Both the position numbers and the translations under genes were made by a program. From positions 297,962 to 361,961 of the forward strand of contig NZ_KE007346.1 in NCBI RefSeq assembly GCF_000400715.1: 64,000 nucleotides of DNA. Reading direction: 5' to 3'. Positions 1 through 9,208 of the stretch are shown here, piece by piece. The DNA comes from Acinetobacter genomosp. 15BJ (GTDB taxonomy: Bacteria; Pseudomonadota; Gammaproteobacteria; Pseudomonadales; Moraxellaceae). The notes below the pieces were generated by a model. It saw only the letters and a program-made list of their open reading frames with translations. It was not told the origin of the DNA and did not search any database. How positions within the stretch are numbered: the first letter of the stretch is position 1; each line of letters begins with the position of its first letter.

Positions 1-1343
1 GCATCGTACCAAGCTGGGATACGATGACCCCACCAAAGCTGACGAGAGATACACCAGTCTTGGATGTTGTTCATCCACGCCATGTACATGTTGCTGTACT
101 GTTCAGGAACAAATTTGATACGGCCATCTTGAACCGCTTCAATTGCAGGTTGCGCCAATGGTGCAATTTTTACATACCATTGGTCTGTTAATAACGGTTC
201 AACGATTACACCTGAACGGTCACCGCGAGGTGGCTTCAACGTATAAGGTTGGATTTGATCTAACCAGCCTTCAGCTTCCGCTTGTTCAACCAATTTTTTA
301 CGTGCTTCAAAACGTTCTAAACCAATATAGTCCGTAGGGGCAGGGATGGTTTTAGAAATTTGCTCGCCTGCTTTGGCGATGTATTCAAACTCAGCCAACA
401 CTTCTGCATTTTTGTTGAAGATATTGATGATTGGCAATTCACAACGCTTACCGACTTCATAGTCGTTAAAGTCGTGTGCAGGGGTGATTTTTACACAGCC
501 TGTACCGAATTCTTTATCTACATATTCATCTTTAACGATTGGAACAGCACGACCTGTAATTGGCAGGATAATGTTCTGACCCACAAGATGCGTATAGCGT
601 TCATCATCCAGTGCAACAGCAACCGCAGTATCACCTAACAAGGTTTCAGGACGAGTGGTCGCGACAACGATGTGGTCTTTACCATCATGGGTACGGAGGT
701 TTTTATCTTCAAAGAAATATTTGAAGTGCCACAATGAACCTGCTTCTTCTTTATCTGATTCAACTTCTAGGTCTGATAGCGCCGTTTGTAGTTTCGGATC
801 CCAGTTGACGAGACGTTTACCGCGATAGATCAAGCCATCTTCATGCAGTTTTACGAAAACTTCTTTTACTGCATTGGATAAACCTTCATCCATAGTAAAG
901 CGTTCGCGCGACCAGTCCACTGAAGAACCTAAACGACGGATCTGACGGGTGATGGTATCGCCTGATTGCTCTTTCCATTCCCAGATTTTTTCGATGAATT
1001 TTTCACGACCTAAGTCATGACGACTGACACCTTGTGCACCCAATTGACGCTCGACCACCATCTGCGTTGCAATCCCCGCATGGTCAGTTCCTGGTTGCCA
1101 TAAGGTATTTTTACCCATCATACGATTGTAACGGGTCAGTGCATCCATGATGGCATTGTTAAAGCCATGTCCCATGTGCAAGCTACCAGTGACGTTCGGT
1201 GGTGGAATCATGATACAGAATGATTCACCTTGACCTGATGGTTTGAAATAACCTTGTTGTTCCCAGATTTGATACCATTTCTTTTCGATCTCGGTTGGAT
1301 CGTAAGTGGTTGCAATATTTTGAGCAGATTGAGCGTCAGTCAT
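1..1343 (-). CDS. valS: Valine--tRNA ligase, N-terminal part (cut by window edge)
   Basis: This class I aminoacyl-tRNA synthetase charges tRNA-Val in the cytoplasm. The first 447 codons are present, starting at an ATG at 1343, and the rest lies beyond base 1. The reading frame shows a [14 protein letters not shown] segment at about residues 47-60, with HMGH as the HIGH signature. The CP1 editing domain follows, with [15 protein letters not shown] near residues 228-242. The last visible segment is [10 protein letters not shown], conserved in ValRS. The KMSKS loop and the tRNA-binding C-terminus are outside the window. The visible frame has no interruption. Identification is secure. Confidence 0.97.
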   Translation of the reverse strand, partial: MTDAQSAQNIATTYDPTEIEKKWYQIWEQQGYFKPSGQGESFCIMIPPPNVTGSLHMGHGFNNAIMDALTRYNRMMGKNTLWQPGTDHAGIATQMVVERQLGAQGVSRHDLGREKFIEKIWEWKEQSGDTITRQIRRLGSSVDWSRERFTMDEGLSNAVKEVFVKLHEDGLIYRGKRLVNWDPKLQTALSDLEVESDKEEAGSLWHFKYFFEDKNLRTHDGKDHIVVATTRPETLLGDTAVAVALDDERYTHLVGQNIILPITGRAVPIVKDEYVDKEFGTGCVKITPAHDFNDYEVGKRCELPIINIFNKNAEVLAEFEYIAKAGEQISKTIPAPTDYIGLERFEARKKLVEQAEAEGWLDQIQPYTLKPPRGDRSGVIVEPLLTDQWYVKIAPLAQPAIEAVQDGRIKFVPEQYSNMYMAWMNNIQDWCISRQLWWGHRIPAWYD

Positions 1344-1714
1344 AGTACAGAAGATTAAAATTGAATAAAAAATTAGATCTATTGTAGCAAAAAATCCTCG
1401 CTTCTGTAGGCATTTCAGCCATGCCAAGTGTTAATGCGAAAAGCTGCTTAAATAATGTCTGAATTGCCGTTTTTTGAGCTTTTATAGAGCAGATGTTTAG
1501 TACAGCTTCATAATGTGGCTTTTATGACTGATGATCGACAGCTCAATCAAGATAAATGCCTTATAGATTTCATTTTTTTCTCAAAAGCCGATGAAAGGCG
1601 TTGGATTTTTATACAAATAGGATTAGATTTGTGTAATGCATCACATAACTTAAAAATATTGATGCTCAAAACAACAATATAAGAATGCGAAAAACTAAAA
1701 AAGGGATGCTTCTC
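1344..1714. other. Intergenic region between valS and the first paralogue
   Basis: This 371-bp AT-rich stretch separates the divergent valS and the gene at 1715. It must hold both promoters. I see no convincing -35/-10 pair, hairpin or open frame with a ribosome binding site. Confidence 0.5.
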
Positions 1715-2395
1715 ATGAGTTATTCAATCCTGTTGAAAATTAATGACGTCACACATGGACAATTTGAAACCATCCGTCAGCAGCTCAATGCTGGTACGCA
1801 TGAGAGCCAATCCCGTATCTTGGGTGAGGTATTATCCGAAATTGCCTGTGATATTGTCGAGCAAGTGTTTTCAGTACTCTTGATTCAAAATCGTCAGCCG
1901 ACGCAGCTCACCCAGAAAAATACCGCTGAATCTGAAAAAATTATTCAACAGATTATTGGTGCGGTGCGTAAATATATGCCGTGGTCGATTGCTTTATTTG
2001 GCAATGAGCGTCTGTGTCCCTTTGCCAATTATTTTTCCAATATGATCAAGTATCACGATGAGCAGGTTTATGTGTCTTATCCGATTGATCGACAACTGGT
2101 GCAGCAGGCACATAGTTTGGTCACGCAACTCAAGAATAATGAAATCAGTGATATGGTCGATGTGTTTCAAACCTTGATTCAAATCGTGGATTTGGGTGTG
2201 ACCAGCCTGATTCGTGAACCGAAGAAATGCTTGAACTTTAATACCGTGGTCGATAAAACCTTAAATGGGGTGATCAATATGACTGCACATTTAAGCTATA
2301 AGCGTTTAGAGAAAATGGGTAATCAAGTGGATAGCAATGCAGCAACCGATTGCGTCAACCATTTTTTAGCATTTATGCATGTTGATACAGAATAG
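1715..2395 (+). CDS. Unrecognised protein, first of a tandem paralogue pair
   Basis: I do not recognise this 226-residue protein. It is clearly homologous along its whole length to the next gene (2509-3171). Shared blocks include KYMPWSI, LIREPKKCL, VVDKTLNGVINMT and YKRLEK. It has no signal peptide or membrane segment and looks soluble and largely helical. An upstream in-frame ATG at 1685 would add ten residues. I chose the ATG at 1715 because an AAGGG motif lies about nine bases before it and because the paralogue aligns from exactly there (MSYSILLKI against MNTAVFLNI). A terminator hairpin separates the two copies, so they may be transcribed separately. Function is unknown. Confidence 0.8.
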   Translation: MSYSILLKINDVTHGQFETIRQQLNAGTHESQSRILGEVLSEIACDIVEQVFSVLLIQNRQPTQLTQKNTAESEKIIQQIIGAVRKYMPWSIALFGNERLCPFANYFSNMIKYHDEQVYVSYPIDRQLVQQAHSLVTQLKNNEISDMVDVFQTLIQIVDLGVTSLIREPKKCLNFNTVVDKTLNGVINMTAHLSYKRLEKMGNQVDSNAATDCVNHFLAFMHVDTE

Positions 2396-2450
2396 AGTGT
2401 GCTAAATTCGGCGTGTACAACGCCAAAAATGATAGAAAAATAGATTTGAT

Positions 2451-2480
2451 AAAAGGGCTTGTTTAACAAGCTCTTTTTTT
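2451..2480 (+). terminator. Rho-independent terminator between the paralogues
   Basis: A GGGCTTGTT / AACAAGCTC hairpin is followed by a run of seven to eight T residues. It sits 56 bases after the stop of the gene at 1715 and about 30 bases before the next start. Confidence 0.75.
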
Positions 2481-2508
2481 ATGGAATCTTACAATTAGGG
2501 TTATTAAA

Positions 2509-3171
2509 ATGAACACCGCCGTTTTTTTAAATATTCATGCGGATACTTATGCAAGGTTTGCACATATTCGAGCGCAATTATTGCAAGGACATAAAGAAAG
2601 TCAGGCCAGTGCCTTAGGCAGCGTATTGTCTGAAATGGCTTGTGAAGTGATTGAACAAGTGTTTATGGTGCTATTACAAGAAAATCAGCATTACTCACAA
2701 ACGGGCGAATCTGAAAAAGTGATTCAGCAAATTTTAGAAGCGATTCGTAAATATATGCCATGGTCGATTTCTTTTTTTGGCAATGACCGTTTAATCCCTT
2801 TGGTGGAATATCTCTCAAAAACTCTACAGATTGAAGATGAACAGGTGTACATGACCTATCCTGTGGAACAGTATTTGGCTCAGAAAGTCGTTGCATCTAG
2901 TCAAAAGCTGACGGATGGAGATCATCGAGAAATTTCAAATGCGCTCAAACTTCTCACTGAAGTGATTGATGCAGGTGTGACTCATTTGATTCGTGAGCCA
3001 AAGAAATGCCTTAAATTTAATTTTGTGGTCGATAAAACTCTCAATGGGGTCATTAATATGACCACACATTTGGGTTATAAGCGTTTGGAAAAATTAGGCA
3101 CGCAAATTGATCAGCAAGTAGCGGCAACATATGTAGATTACTTCCTGAAATTTATGCGTCATCAAGCATAG
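2509..3171 (+). CDS. Unrecognised protein, second of a tandem paralogue pair
   Basis: This 220-residue soluble protein is a diverged duplicate of the gene at 1715. The two align without large gaps. The most conserved part is the C-terminal third (LIREPKKCLKFNFVVDKTLNGVIN and onward), which suggests that the function lies there. The start follows GGGTTATTAAA with a modest ribosome binding site. Seven bases separate its stop from the upstream ATG of the oxidoreductase gene, so this copy, unlike the first, probably belongs to an operon with the SDR and PP-loop genes. No catalytic motif is visible and I assign no function. Confidence 0.8.
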   Translation: MNTAVFLNIHADTYARFAHIRAQLLQGHKESQASALGSVLSEMACEVIEQVFMVLLQENQHYSQTGESEKVIQQILEAIRKYMPWSISFFGNDRLIPLVEYLSKTLQIEDEQVYMTYPVEQYLAQKVVASSQKLTDGDHREISNALKLLTEVIDAGVTHLIREPKKCLKFNFVVDKTLNGVINMTTHLGYKRLEKLGTQIDQQVAATYVDYFLKFMRHQA

Positions 3172-3184
3172 GTAGGACATGGAA

Positions 3185-3991
3185 ATGGCAAAACTCAAAA
3201 CTCTTGAAAATAAAGTGGTCTGGATTACGGGTGCTTCATCTGGCTTAGGTAAAGCTTTAGCTCGAGAATGCGCGTTGCAAGGCGCACAAGTGGTGCTGAC
3301 CTCGCGTCGTTATGATGAATTAGAAGCGGTACGAGTAGGCTTACTTAAACCTGAACAGCATCTTTCGATTGCAGCGGACATTACCGATGAAGCCCAAGTC
3401 CGTCATGCCCATGAACAAGTTTTGGCCTGTAAAGGACGTATTGATTGGCTGATCAATAATGCAGGTTTGAGTCAACGCGCCTTGATTCAAGACACCACCA
3501 TGCAAACCGAACGTGCCATTATGGAAGTGGATTATTTCTCACAGGTCTTTTTTACCAAAACAGTACTGCCAACCTTGTTAAAACAAAAATCGGGCCGAAT
3601 CGTATTTGTTTCCAGTGTAGCGGGCTTATTGGGAACCCAATATCGTGCCACGTATTCTGCGGCTAAGGCTGCGATTCATATGTGGGCCAATAGTCTGCGT
3701 GCCGAAGTTGCCCCAGCAGGGGTTGAGGTTTCAGTGGTCTTTCCTGGTTTTGTTAAAACCAATGTCTCTTTCAATGCTCTAAATGGAGAGGGTAAACCTC
3801 AAGGGCATCAGGATGAAGCTATTGAAAATGGTTTAGATGCTGATGTATTTGCGGAACGGGTGGTGGAGTCGTTGATGGCTGGCGAGCAATATATTGTAGT
3901 TGGTGGGAAAAAAGAACAATTGGGTGTGTTGGTCTCTCGATTGTCACCAAACTTGTTGTATAAGATGATTCGCAAAATGAAAGTGAAATGA
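3185..3991 (+). CDS. Short-chain dehydrogenase/reductase (SDR family)
   Basis: This is a classical NAD(P)-dependent SDR of about 268 residues. It has the dinucleotide-binding TGASSGLG motif near residues 15-22, an NNAG motif near residue 90 and a YSAAK catalytic tyrosine/lysine motif near residue 155, with an upstream SS(V) as the catalytic serine. R or S residues after the second beta strand (LTSRRYDEL) suggest NADP. The substrate cannot be told from sequence. Two ATGs are possible, at 3179 and 3185. I prefer 3185 because AGGA at 3174-3177 is then seven bases away, whereas it would nearly touch the first ATG. The stop overlaps the next start (ATGA), so the two genes are translationally coupled. 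Confidence 0.92.
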   Translation: MAKLKTLENKVVWITGASSGLGKALARECALQGAQVVLTSRRYDELEAVRVGLLKPEQHLSIAADITDEAQVRHAHEQVLACKGRIDWLINNAGLSQRALIQDTTMQTERAIMEVDYFSQVFFTKTVLPTLLKQKSGRIVFVSSVAGLLGTQYRATYSAAKAAIHMWANSLRAEVAPAGVEVSVVFPGFVKTNVSFNALNGEGKPQGHQDEAIENGLDADVFAERVVESLMAGEQYIVVGGKKEQLGVLVSRLSPNLLYKMIRKMKVK

Positions 3992-4695
3992 GTGTGAATA
4001 ATCGCAAGAAAGCCGTTTTTAATTGGAGTGGTGGTAAAGACTCTTCATTGGCACTGTATAAAGTCTTACAGCAAAATGAGTTTGAGGTTATTGCGCTATT
4101 AACCACGGTCAATGAAGAAACAGCGTTGTCGTCCATGCATGCCATTCCTCATGCATTGCTTGAAAAGCAGGCTAAAAGTATTGGTATTCCACTCCATCCT
4201 GTATTTCTACCTAAGAATCTGCCTGTCTATGAACAGCGTATGCTCGATGCGGCCTATCATTTTAAGGCACAGGGTGTTGAGCACTTTATCTTTGGTGATA
4301 TCTACCTCAGCGATGTGCGCAAATATCGTGAAGACCGTTTGCATCCTTTAGGCATTGAAGTGGTTGAGCCAATCTGGAACCTAAACTCGGTTGAAGTGAT
4401 GCAGGATTTCTTGGATTCAGGCATTCAAACCAAAATCATCGTGACCGATGCCAGTAAGTTAGATGAGTCGTTTATTGGCCAAGATATCGATGCAAATTTG
4501 ATAGAACGGATGCCAAGCGGAGTCGATGTCTGTGGTGAAAACGGCGAGTACCATACCTTTGCTTATGCAGGTGGTTTATTCAAACATCCTGTTGAATTTG
4601 AAATTGCTGAAACCCGTCAGATGTCATACGAGTTTAAGTTAGAGAGCGGGGAAGAAAAAACCTATCACTATTGGCAAGCAATTTTTGCTGAGTAG
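3988..4695 (+). CDS. Diphthine--ammonia ligase-type PP-loop ATP pyrophosphatase
   Basis: This 235-residue adenine-nucleotide alpha-hydrolase family protein has an N-terminal PP-loop, FNWSGGKDSSLALYK (about residues 11-25), in which SGGKDS binds ATP. A C-terminal GENGEYHTFAY motif is typical of the Dph6 / MJ0570 group. In eukaryotes and archaea Dph6 amidates diphthine on EF2. Bacteria lack diphthamide, so the bacterial members act on another, unknown substrate, and the ligase name is inherited from homology. The start overlaps the SDR stop by four bases (ATGA). A terminator follows directly, which closes this transcription unit. Confidence 0.88.
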   Translation: MSVNNRKKAVFNWSGGKDSSLALYKVLQQNEFEVIALLTTVNEETALSSMHAIPHALLEKQAKSIGIPLHPVFLPKNLPVYEQRMLDAAYHFKAQGVEHFIFGDIYLSDVRKYREDRLHPLGIEVVEPIWNLNSVEVMQDFLDSGIQTKIIVTDASKLDESFIGQDIDANLIERMPSGVDVCGENGEYHTFAYAGGLFKHPVEFEIAETRQMSYEFKLESGEEKTYHYWQAIFAE

Positions 4696-4702
4696 GGCAA
4701 AT

Positions 4703-4730
4703 ATCCTGTGCATGGCACAGGATTTTTTTT
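4703..4730 (+). terminator. Rho-independent terminator after the PP-loop gene
   Basis: A perfect nine-base stem, ATCCTGTGC / GCACAGGAT, with an ATG loop is followed by eight T residues. It starts eight bases after the stop at 4695 and runs up to the end of the convergent YbjQ-type gene. Confidence 0.9.
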
Positions 4731-5169
4731 AATGTGTATTGATGATTGCCGTTCCATAGGCAAATACTTCAACCATCCCACCTTGCATGCCTAATTCAGT
4801 GGTACTGAGTCTAACCCCCATAATATGGTTGGCGCCCATGGCATGCGCTTCTTGCTTGAGTCGAACCACGGCTTCACGACGCGCACGTTCTACCACACTT
4901 TCATAGCTGACCAAGCGCCCACCAAAGAAGTTGCGAATGGTTGCCAGTACATATTTAAAATAATCGTGGGAGATCACCACATTACTACTGACCATTTGTC
5001 CATACGCTGATGTTTCGACAAAACGATTGGTATCAATACGGATATGGGAAAATTGCTTTTCTTTCTGGTCCAGCTCACGCAAGTGCTTTTGTTCGATATG
5101 ACGACCAAAACCCCAACCGATTGAAAACAGAATCAGAAACAGGACAATCTGAAAAATTAATCCATCCAT
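4729..5169 (-). CDS. YbjQ-family (UPF0145) protein with N-terminal membrane anchor
   Basis: This 146-residue protein has a hydrophobic N-terminus (LIFQIVLFLILFSIGWGFG, residues 4-22) that probably anchors it in the inner membrane. A YbjQ-type domain follows, with FFGGRLVSYESVVERARREAVVRL and AHAMGANHIMGVRLSTTEL. The family was once called heavy-metal binding but has no settled function; it forms pentameric assemblies in solved structures. It follows a second YbjQ-domain gene by eight bases, in the same direction, as a probable two-gene operon of diverged paralogues. Its 3' end abuts the terminator of the convergent PP-loop gene. Confidence 0.85.
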   Translation of the reverse strand: MDGLIFQIVLFLILFSIGWGFGRHIEQKHLRELDQKEKQFSHIRIDTNRFVETSAYGQMVSSNVVISHDYFKYVLATIRNFFGGRLVSYESVVERARREAVVRLKQEAHAMGANHIMGVRLSTTELGMQGGMVEVFAYGTAIINTH

Positions 5170-5177
5170 AATTCTGC

Positions 5178-5528
5178 CTATGCGCCGAATGGATCAGGAA
5201 GTTTCGACGCAACAGGCTGCACCACCACCGCTGTACCATAGACAAATAACTCAGATGCACCTTGGGCAATATTTGAAGTCGAGAAACGAATACCGACAAT
5301 TGCATTGGCACCTAAAGCTTGTGCCTTATCAATCATTCGCTGTGTGGCTTCTTGGCGTGATTCTTCCAGCAACTCGGTATAACCGGTCAATTCACCACCC
5401 ACAATATTCTTTAAACCCGCCATCAAATCACGGCCAACATGTTTACTACGAACGGTGCTGCCATACACTACATCTAGCTGACGTAAGATTTCATGACCCG
5501 GTACAGACTCTAAACTGCTTAGTAACAT
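5178..5528 (-). CDS. YbjQ-family (UPF0145) protein
   Basis: This is the soluble YbjQ-domain paralogue of the neighbouring gene. It carries VVYGSTVRSKHVGRDLMAGLKNIVGGEL, then a YTELLEESRQEATQRMIDKA helix and a GANAIVGIRFSTSN strand. The frame is open upstream to 5627, but that extension would start inside the transcription terminator at 5592-5619. It would also add residues without family resemblance. I therefore start at the ATG at 5528 (MLLSSLESVPGHEI), which gives 116 residues, close to the usual length of about 105-110. No strong ribosome binding site is visible before that ATG. Function is unknown. Confidence 0.83.
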   Translation of the reverse strand: MLLSSLESVPGHEILRQLDVVYGSTVRSKHVGRDLMAGLKNIVGGELTGYTELLEESRQEATQRMIDKAQALGANAIVGIRFSTSNIAQGASELFVYGTAVVVQPVASKLPDPFGA

Positions 5529-5591
5529 TGTATTTTCTAAATCATCAATATATTCAGTTTGAAGATAAGAAATATTAGCAATGGTTGCAAT

Positions 5592-5619
5592 AAAAAAGCT
5601 CACCGAAGTGAGCTTTTTT
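5592..5619 (-). terminator. Terminator after adeK, symmetric
   Basis: AAAAAAGCTCAC and its complement flank a four-base loop, so the hairpin carries a T run in both directions. It lies 18 bases after the adeK stop and ends the efflux operon. It also rules out the longest possible start of the next YbjQ gene. Confidence 0.9.
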
Positions 5620-5636
5620 ATTCGCAAAAGATGAAA

Positions 5637-7100
5637 TTATTTTTTTGCGTAGTGTTGTTCTGAGCTAGATGGCTGATGCGTTACCTTTTCGCTGCTTGAG
5701 GCTTTGAGACCACCACCTAAAGTTTTATACAGTTCAACTTGGTTGTTGAGGTTGGCTTGTTGAAGCAACAATAAACCTTGTTCAGCTGAATAAGCAGAAC
5801 GCTGTGCATCCAATACGGTCAAATAGCTATCAATACCAGCACGGAAGCGGGCATTTGAAAGTTTATAAGTGGTATTGGTTGCATCAACCAAACGACGTTG
5901 CGCTGTTAAACGGTCGCCAATGTTGGCACGAGTCGCCAAAGCGTCATTCACTTCACGGAAAGCGGATTGTACTGACTTCTCATAGTTAGCAAGTGCAATT
6001 TTCTGATCGGTTTCAGAGATTTTGATATTGGCCTTGCGTGTACCCCAGTCAAAAATTGGGATATTCAAGCTTGGACCAATTGACCATAACGCATTCCCAG
6101 ATTTGAATAAGTCACTCAAATCAGTTGATGCATAACCCGCAGAACCGGTCAGGCTGATGGTTGGGAAGAGTTGGGCTTTAGCAGCTCCAATATTCGCACC
6201 CGCAGCACTTAACTGGTATTCAGATGCTTTCACATCTGGACGGTTGTTGAGCAAGTCACTTGGTAAGCCAGCGCTAAACACACTTTGTTGCGTGATGCGT
6301 GCAACTTGTTGTTGAGGGAGCAAGTTCTGAGGAACTGGCTGACCAACAAGCAAGTTCAACAAGTTTTGTGCTTGAGCAACTTGAGTCTTGTAGTTCGCGA
6401 CATCATTACGTGCAGTTTCAACCGAAATTTGTGCTTGGCGTACAGGGATTTCGCTATCAATACCCACATCAAAACGTTTCTTGTTCAAGTTAAACGAGTC
6501 TTGTTGGGCTTTCAGCGTTTGATCCGCCAATTTCAATTGTGCATTCGCATATGAGTAGTTTAGCCATGCTTGAGTCACTTGGCTGATCAAACTAATTTGC
6601 GTTGCATCACGAGAGCTTTGTGTTGCGAGGTAGCTATCTAAAGCTGCATCTTTCAAGCTACGTACACGTCCCCAAAAATCTAACTCATATGCGGTTAGAC
6701 CTAAGCCAACTTGATAAGTTGAATAAGGATTATTTGGATCACGGGTAGGGGTGACTTGACGAACCGCGCTACCACTTGCCCCAATGGTTGGCAATTGGTT
6801 GTTTTCCGAGATTTGGTATTGCTGTTGCGCTTTTTGAATATTTAAAGCCGCAGTACGTAAATCACGGTTATTGGCAAGCGCCAGATCAATCACTTGTAAT
6901 AAACGTTGGTCAGCAAAGAAATCTTTGTAACCTTGTTCCGCGATTGATGTTCCAGAAGCATTGCCGTAAGACGCGAAGCTTTCAGGAACATCTGAGCTTA
7001 CCACTGGCTCTGGCCCGCGCATGCTTTGGCAGGCAGCCAAAGACAGTGCGAGTGCAGAGATTGCAATGCCGCGACTGGAAATAGACCATACAGTTTGCAT
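5637..7100 (-). CDS. adeK: Outer-membrane channel lipoprotein of the AdeIJK pump
   Basis: This is a TolC/OprM-family outer-membrane factor of 487 residues, the exit duct of the tripartite AdeIJK RND multidrug pump. A lipoprotein signal ends in the lipobox LAAC near residue 24. Two outer-membrane efflux repeats follow, with YELDFWGRVRSLKDAALDSYL in the first and a matching PIFDWGTRKANIKISE in the second. The frame extends to a TTG at 7109. I chose the ATG at 7100, which has AGGAG eleven bases upstream and matches the known AdeK N-terminus. It begins five bases after the adeJ stop. It is intact, but it lies downstream of the IS-disrupted adeJ, so polar effects on expression are possible. Confidence 0.96.
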   Translation of the reverse strand: MQTVWSISSRGIAISALALSLAACQSMRGPEPVVSSDVPESFASYGNASGTSIAEQGYKDFFADQRLLQVIDLALANNRDLRTAALNIQKAQQQYQISENNQLPTIGASGSAVRQVTPTRDPNNPYSTYQVGLGLTAYELDFWGRVRSLKDAALDSYLATQSSRDATQISLISQVTQAWLNYSYANAQLKLADQTLKAQQDSFNLNKKRFDVGIDSEIPVRQAQISVETARNDVANYKTQVAQAQNLLNLLVGQPVPQNLLPQQQVARITQQSVFSAGLPSDLLNNRPDVKASEYQLSAAGANIGAAKAQLFPTISLTGSAGYASTDLSDLFKSGNALWSIGPSLNIPIFDWGTRKANIKISETDQKIALANYEKSVQSAFREVNDALATRANIGDRLTAQRRLVDATNTTYKLSNARFRAGIDSYLTVLDAQRSAYSAEQGLLLLQQANLNNQVELYKTLGGGLKASSSEKVTHQPSSSEQHYAKK

Positions 7101-7105
7101 CACGA

Positions 7106-9166
7106 TCAATGCTCCTGAGTATTTAAAGTTTTAGGTTTGTACTTAAAGATACTACGAATCCACACGAAGAATACAGGGATAAAGAAGATACCTAAAAGTG
7201 TTGAAGAAATTACACCACCAAGTACACCATAACCAACCGAGTGTTGGCTACCCGCGCCAGCACCGCTTGCAAGAGCAAGTGGTAAAACACCGAAACCGAA
7301 TGCAAGCGTGGTCATGATAATTGGGCGTAAACGCATTTTTGCAGCATGTAATGTTGCTTCAAATAGTTCTTCGCCTTGTTCCTGTAATTCTTTCGCAAAT
7401 TCGACGATCAAGATCGCATTCTTCGCTGAAAGACCAATTACGGCAACAATCGCAACCTGGAAGTAAATGTTAAAGGATAAGTTTGGATCACCTTTAATCA
7501 GCATACCTAACCATGTCAATGTAAATGCACCCACGATACCTAAAGGTACAACCAGCAATACCGAAACAGGTACTGACCAGCTTTCATAGAGTGCAGCAAG
7601 ACACAGGAACACGATTAATAATGAAAGAACCAAGAGAGGAGCTGTTTGGCTACCAGAATCACGTTCTTCTAAAGATAAACCTGTCCATTCATAGTCGAAA
7701 CCTGTTAAGCCCATAGATGGTAACTTACCAATGATTTCTTCCATCGCCAACATCGCATCACCAGAGCTGACACCCGGTGCAGGGGTACCTTGAATGTTAA
7801 CAGATGATACGCCGTTATAACGCTCTAAACGTGGTGAACCATAGGTCCATTCACCTTTGGCAAAGCCAGAGAAAGGAACCATTTCGCCTTTGTTGTTACG
7901 AACATACCATTTGTTCAAGTCTTCAGGCATCATGCGTGTATCCGCTTCACCTTGGACATAAACCTTCTTCACACGACCACGGTCAACGAAGTCATTGATA
8001 TACGAACCACCCCAAGCCATGCTCATGGTGCTATTAATATCAGCGATACTGACACCCATTGCACCTGCTTGCGCTTGATCAATGGTGATCTGGTACTGAG
8101 GTGTATCTTCTTGACCATTTGGACGTACACCCGCAAGGCGTTTGTCCTGAGATGCCATACCTAAAATCGCATTACGTGCTGCAATCAGTTTTGCATGCCC
8201 TTGACCGCTTGCATCTTTCAATTGAATATCGAAACCAGAAGCGACACCCAATTCAGGCATTGCTGGTAACTGCAATGGCATGATGTAGGACGCATCTTTC
8301 ACAATCATGTTCAATGCCATACCACGTTGAATGATGGCACCGATCTGTGACTCTGGTGTCGTACGCTCGCTCCAGTCTTTTAATTTAATAAAGGCAAGAC
8401 CCGCGTTTTGACCAACCCCTGTGAATGAGAAACCAGCAACTGTAAAGATCGACTCTACATTTTCTTTTTCCTTATTCAAGAAGTAACCCGTCATGGTATC
8501 AATGACTTTATCAGTACGTTCCAAGCTCGCGCTCGGTGGTAACTGAACCAATGTCATCACCACACCTTGGTCCTCTTCTGGTAAGAAAGAAGACGGCAAT
8601 ACTTTGTAAATGCCAACCAAAGCTGCGATTACAACAATATAAAGAACACCAGAGAATAACTTGTGGTGGGTCATACGATTGACGCCGCCTTGGTATTTCT
8701 CTGAAAGTTTTTCAAAGCTACGGTTAAACCAACGGAAGAAACGCGCGAAAATATTGTTGCTTTCCTGCTTGTTTGGATCATGTTGTTTTAACAAGGTCGC
8801 ACACAGGGCAGGGGTAAAGGTTAATGCTACAAGTAATGACAGGATCATCGCCGTAACGAGCGTGATTGAGAACTGACGATAAATAACCCCAGTGGTTCCA
8901 CTAAAGAAAGCCATTGGTACGAATACCGCTGTTAATACACTGGTAATACCGACTAAGGCGCCCGAAATCTGACTCATCGACTTTTCAGTCGCAGGGACAG
9001 GTTCGAGATGCTCTTCCTGCATCACCCGTTCAACGTTCTCGACCACAACGATGGCGTCATCCACTAACAGACCGATGGCCAATACCATTGCGAACATGGT
9101 GAGGGTGTTGATTGAGAAGCCGAAGATATTAATCACGGCAAATGTACCGAGTACTACCACAGGTAC
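7106..9166 (-). pseudogene. adeJ: adeJ, 3' part (about two thirds) cut off by an IS element
   Basis: This is the C-terminal part of the RND inner-membrane transporter AdeJ. Only about 685 residues remain in frame, beginning [17 protein letters not shown]. They include the transmembrane segment with the conserved acidic pair of the proton relay ([18 protein letters not shown]), the second periplasmic porter domain and the last six membrane segments up to the stop at 7106. There is no start codon with a ribosome binding site at the break. Joining it to the 5' part and removing the element plus one copy of the GTAC duplication restores a continuous frame of 3174 bases (1057 codons plus stop), the expected AdeJ size. 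The gene was therefore intact until a single insertion. Confidence 0.95.
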
Positions 9167-9208
9167 TGATATGTGCTGAATTAGCAGGAGACTTTCACTT
9201 GGGATATG

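Noticed and set aside
5529..5627. N-terminal extension of the second YbjQ-type gene
   Set aside because: It would begin within the adeK terminator and has no similarity to the family N-terminus.
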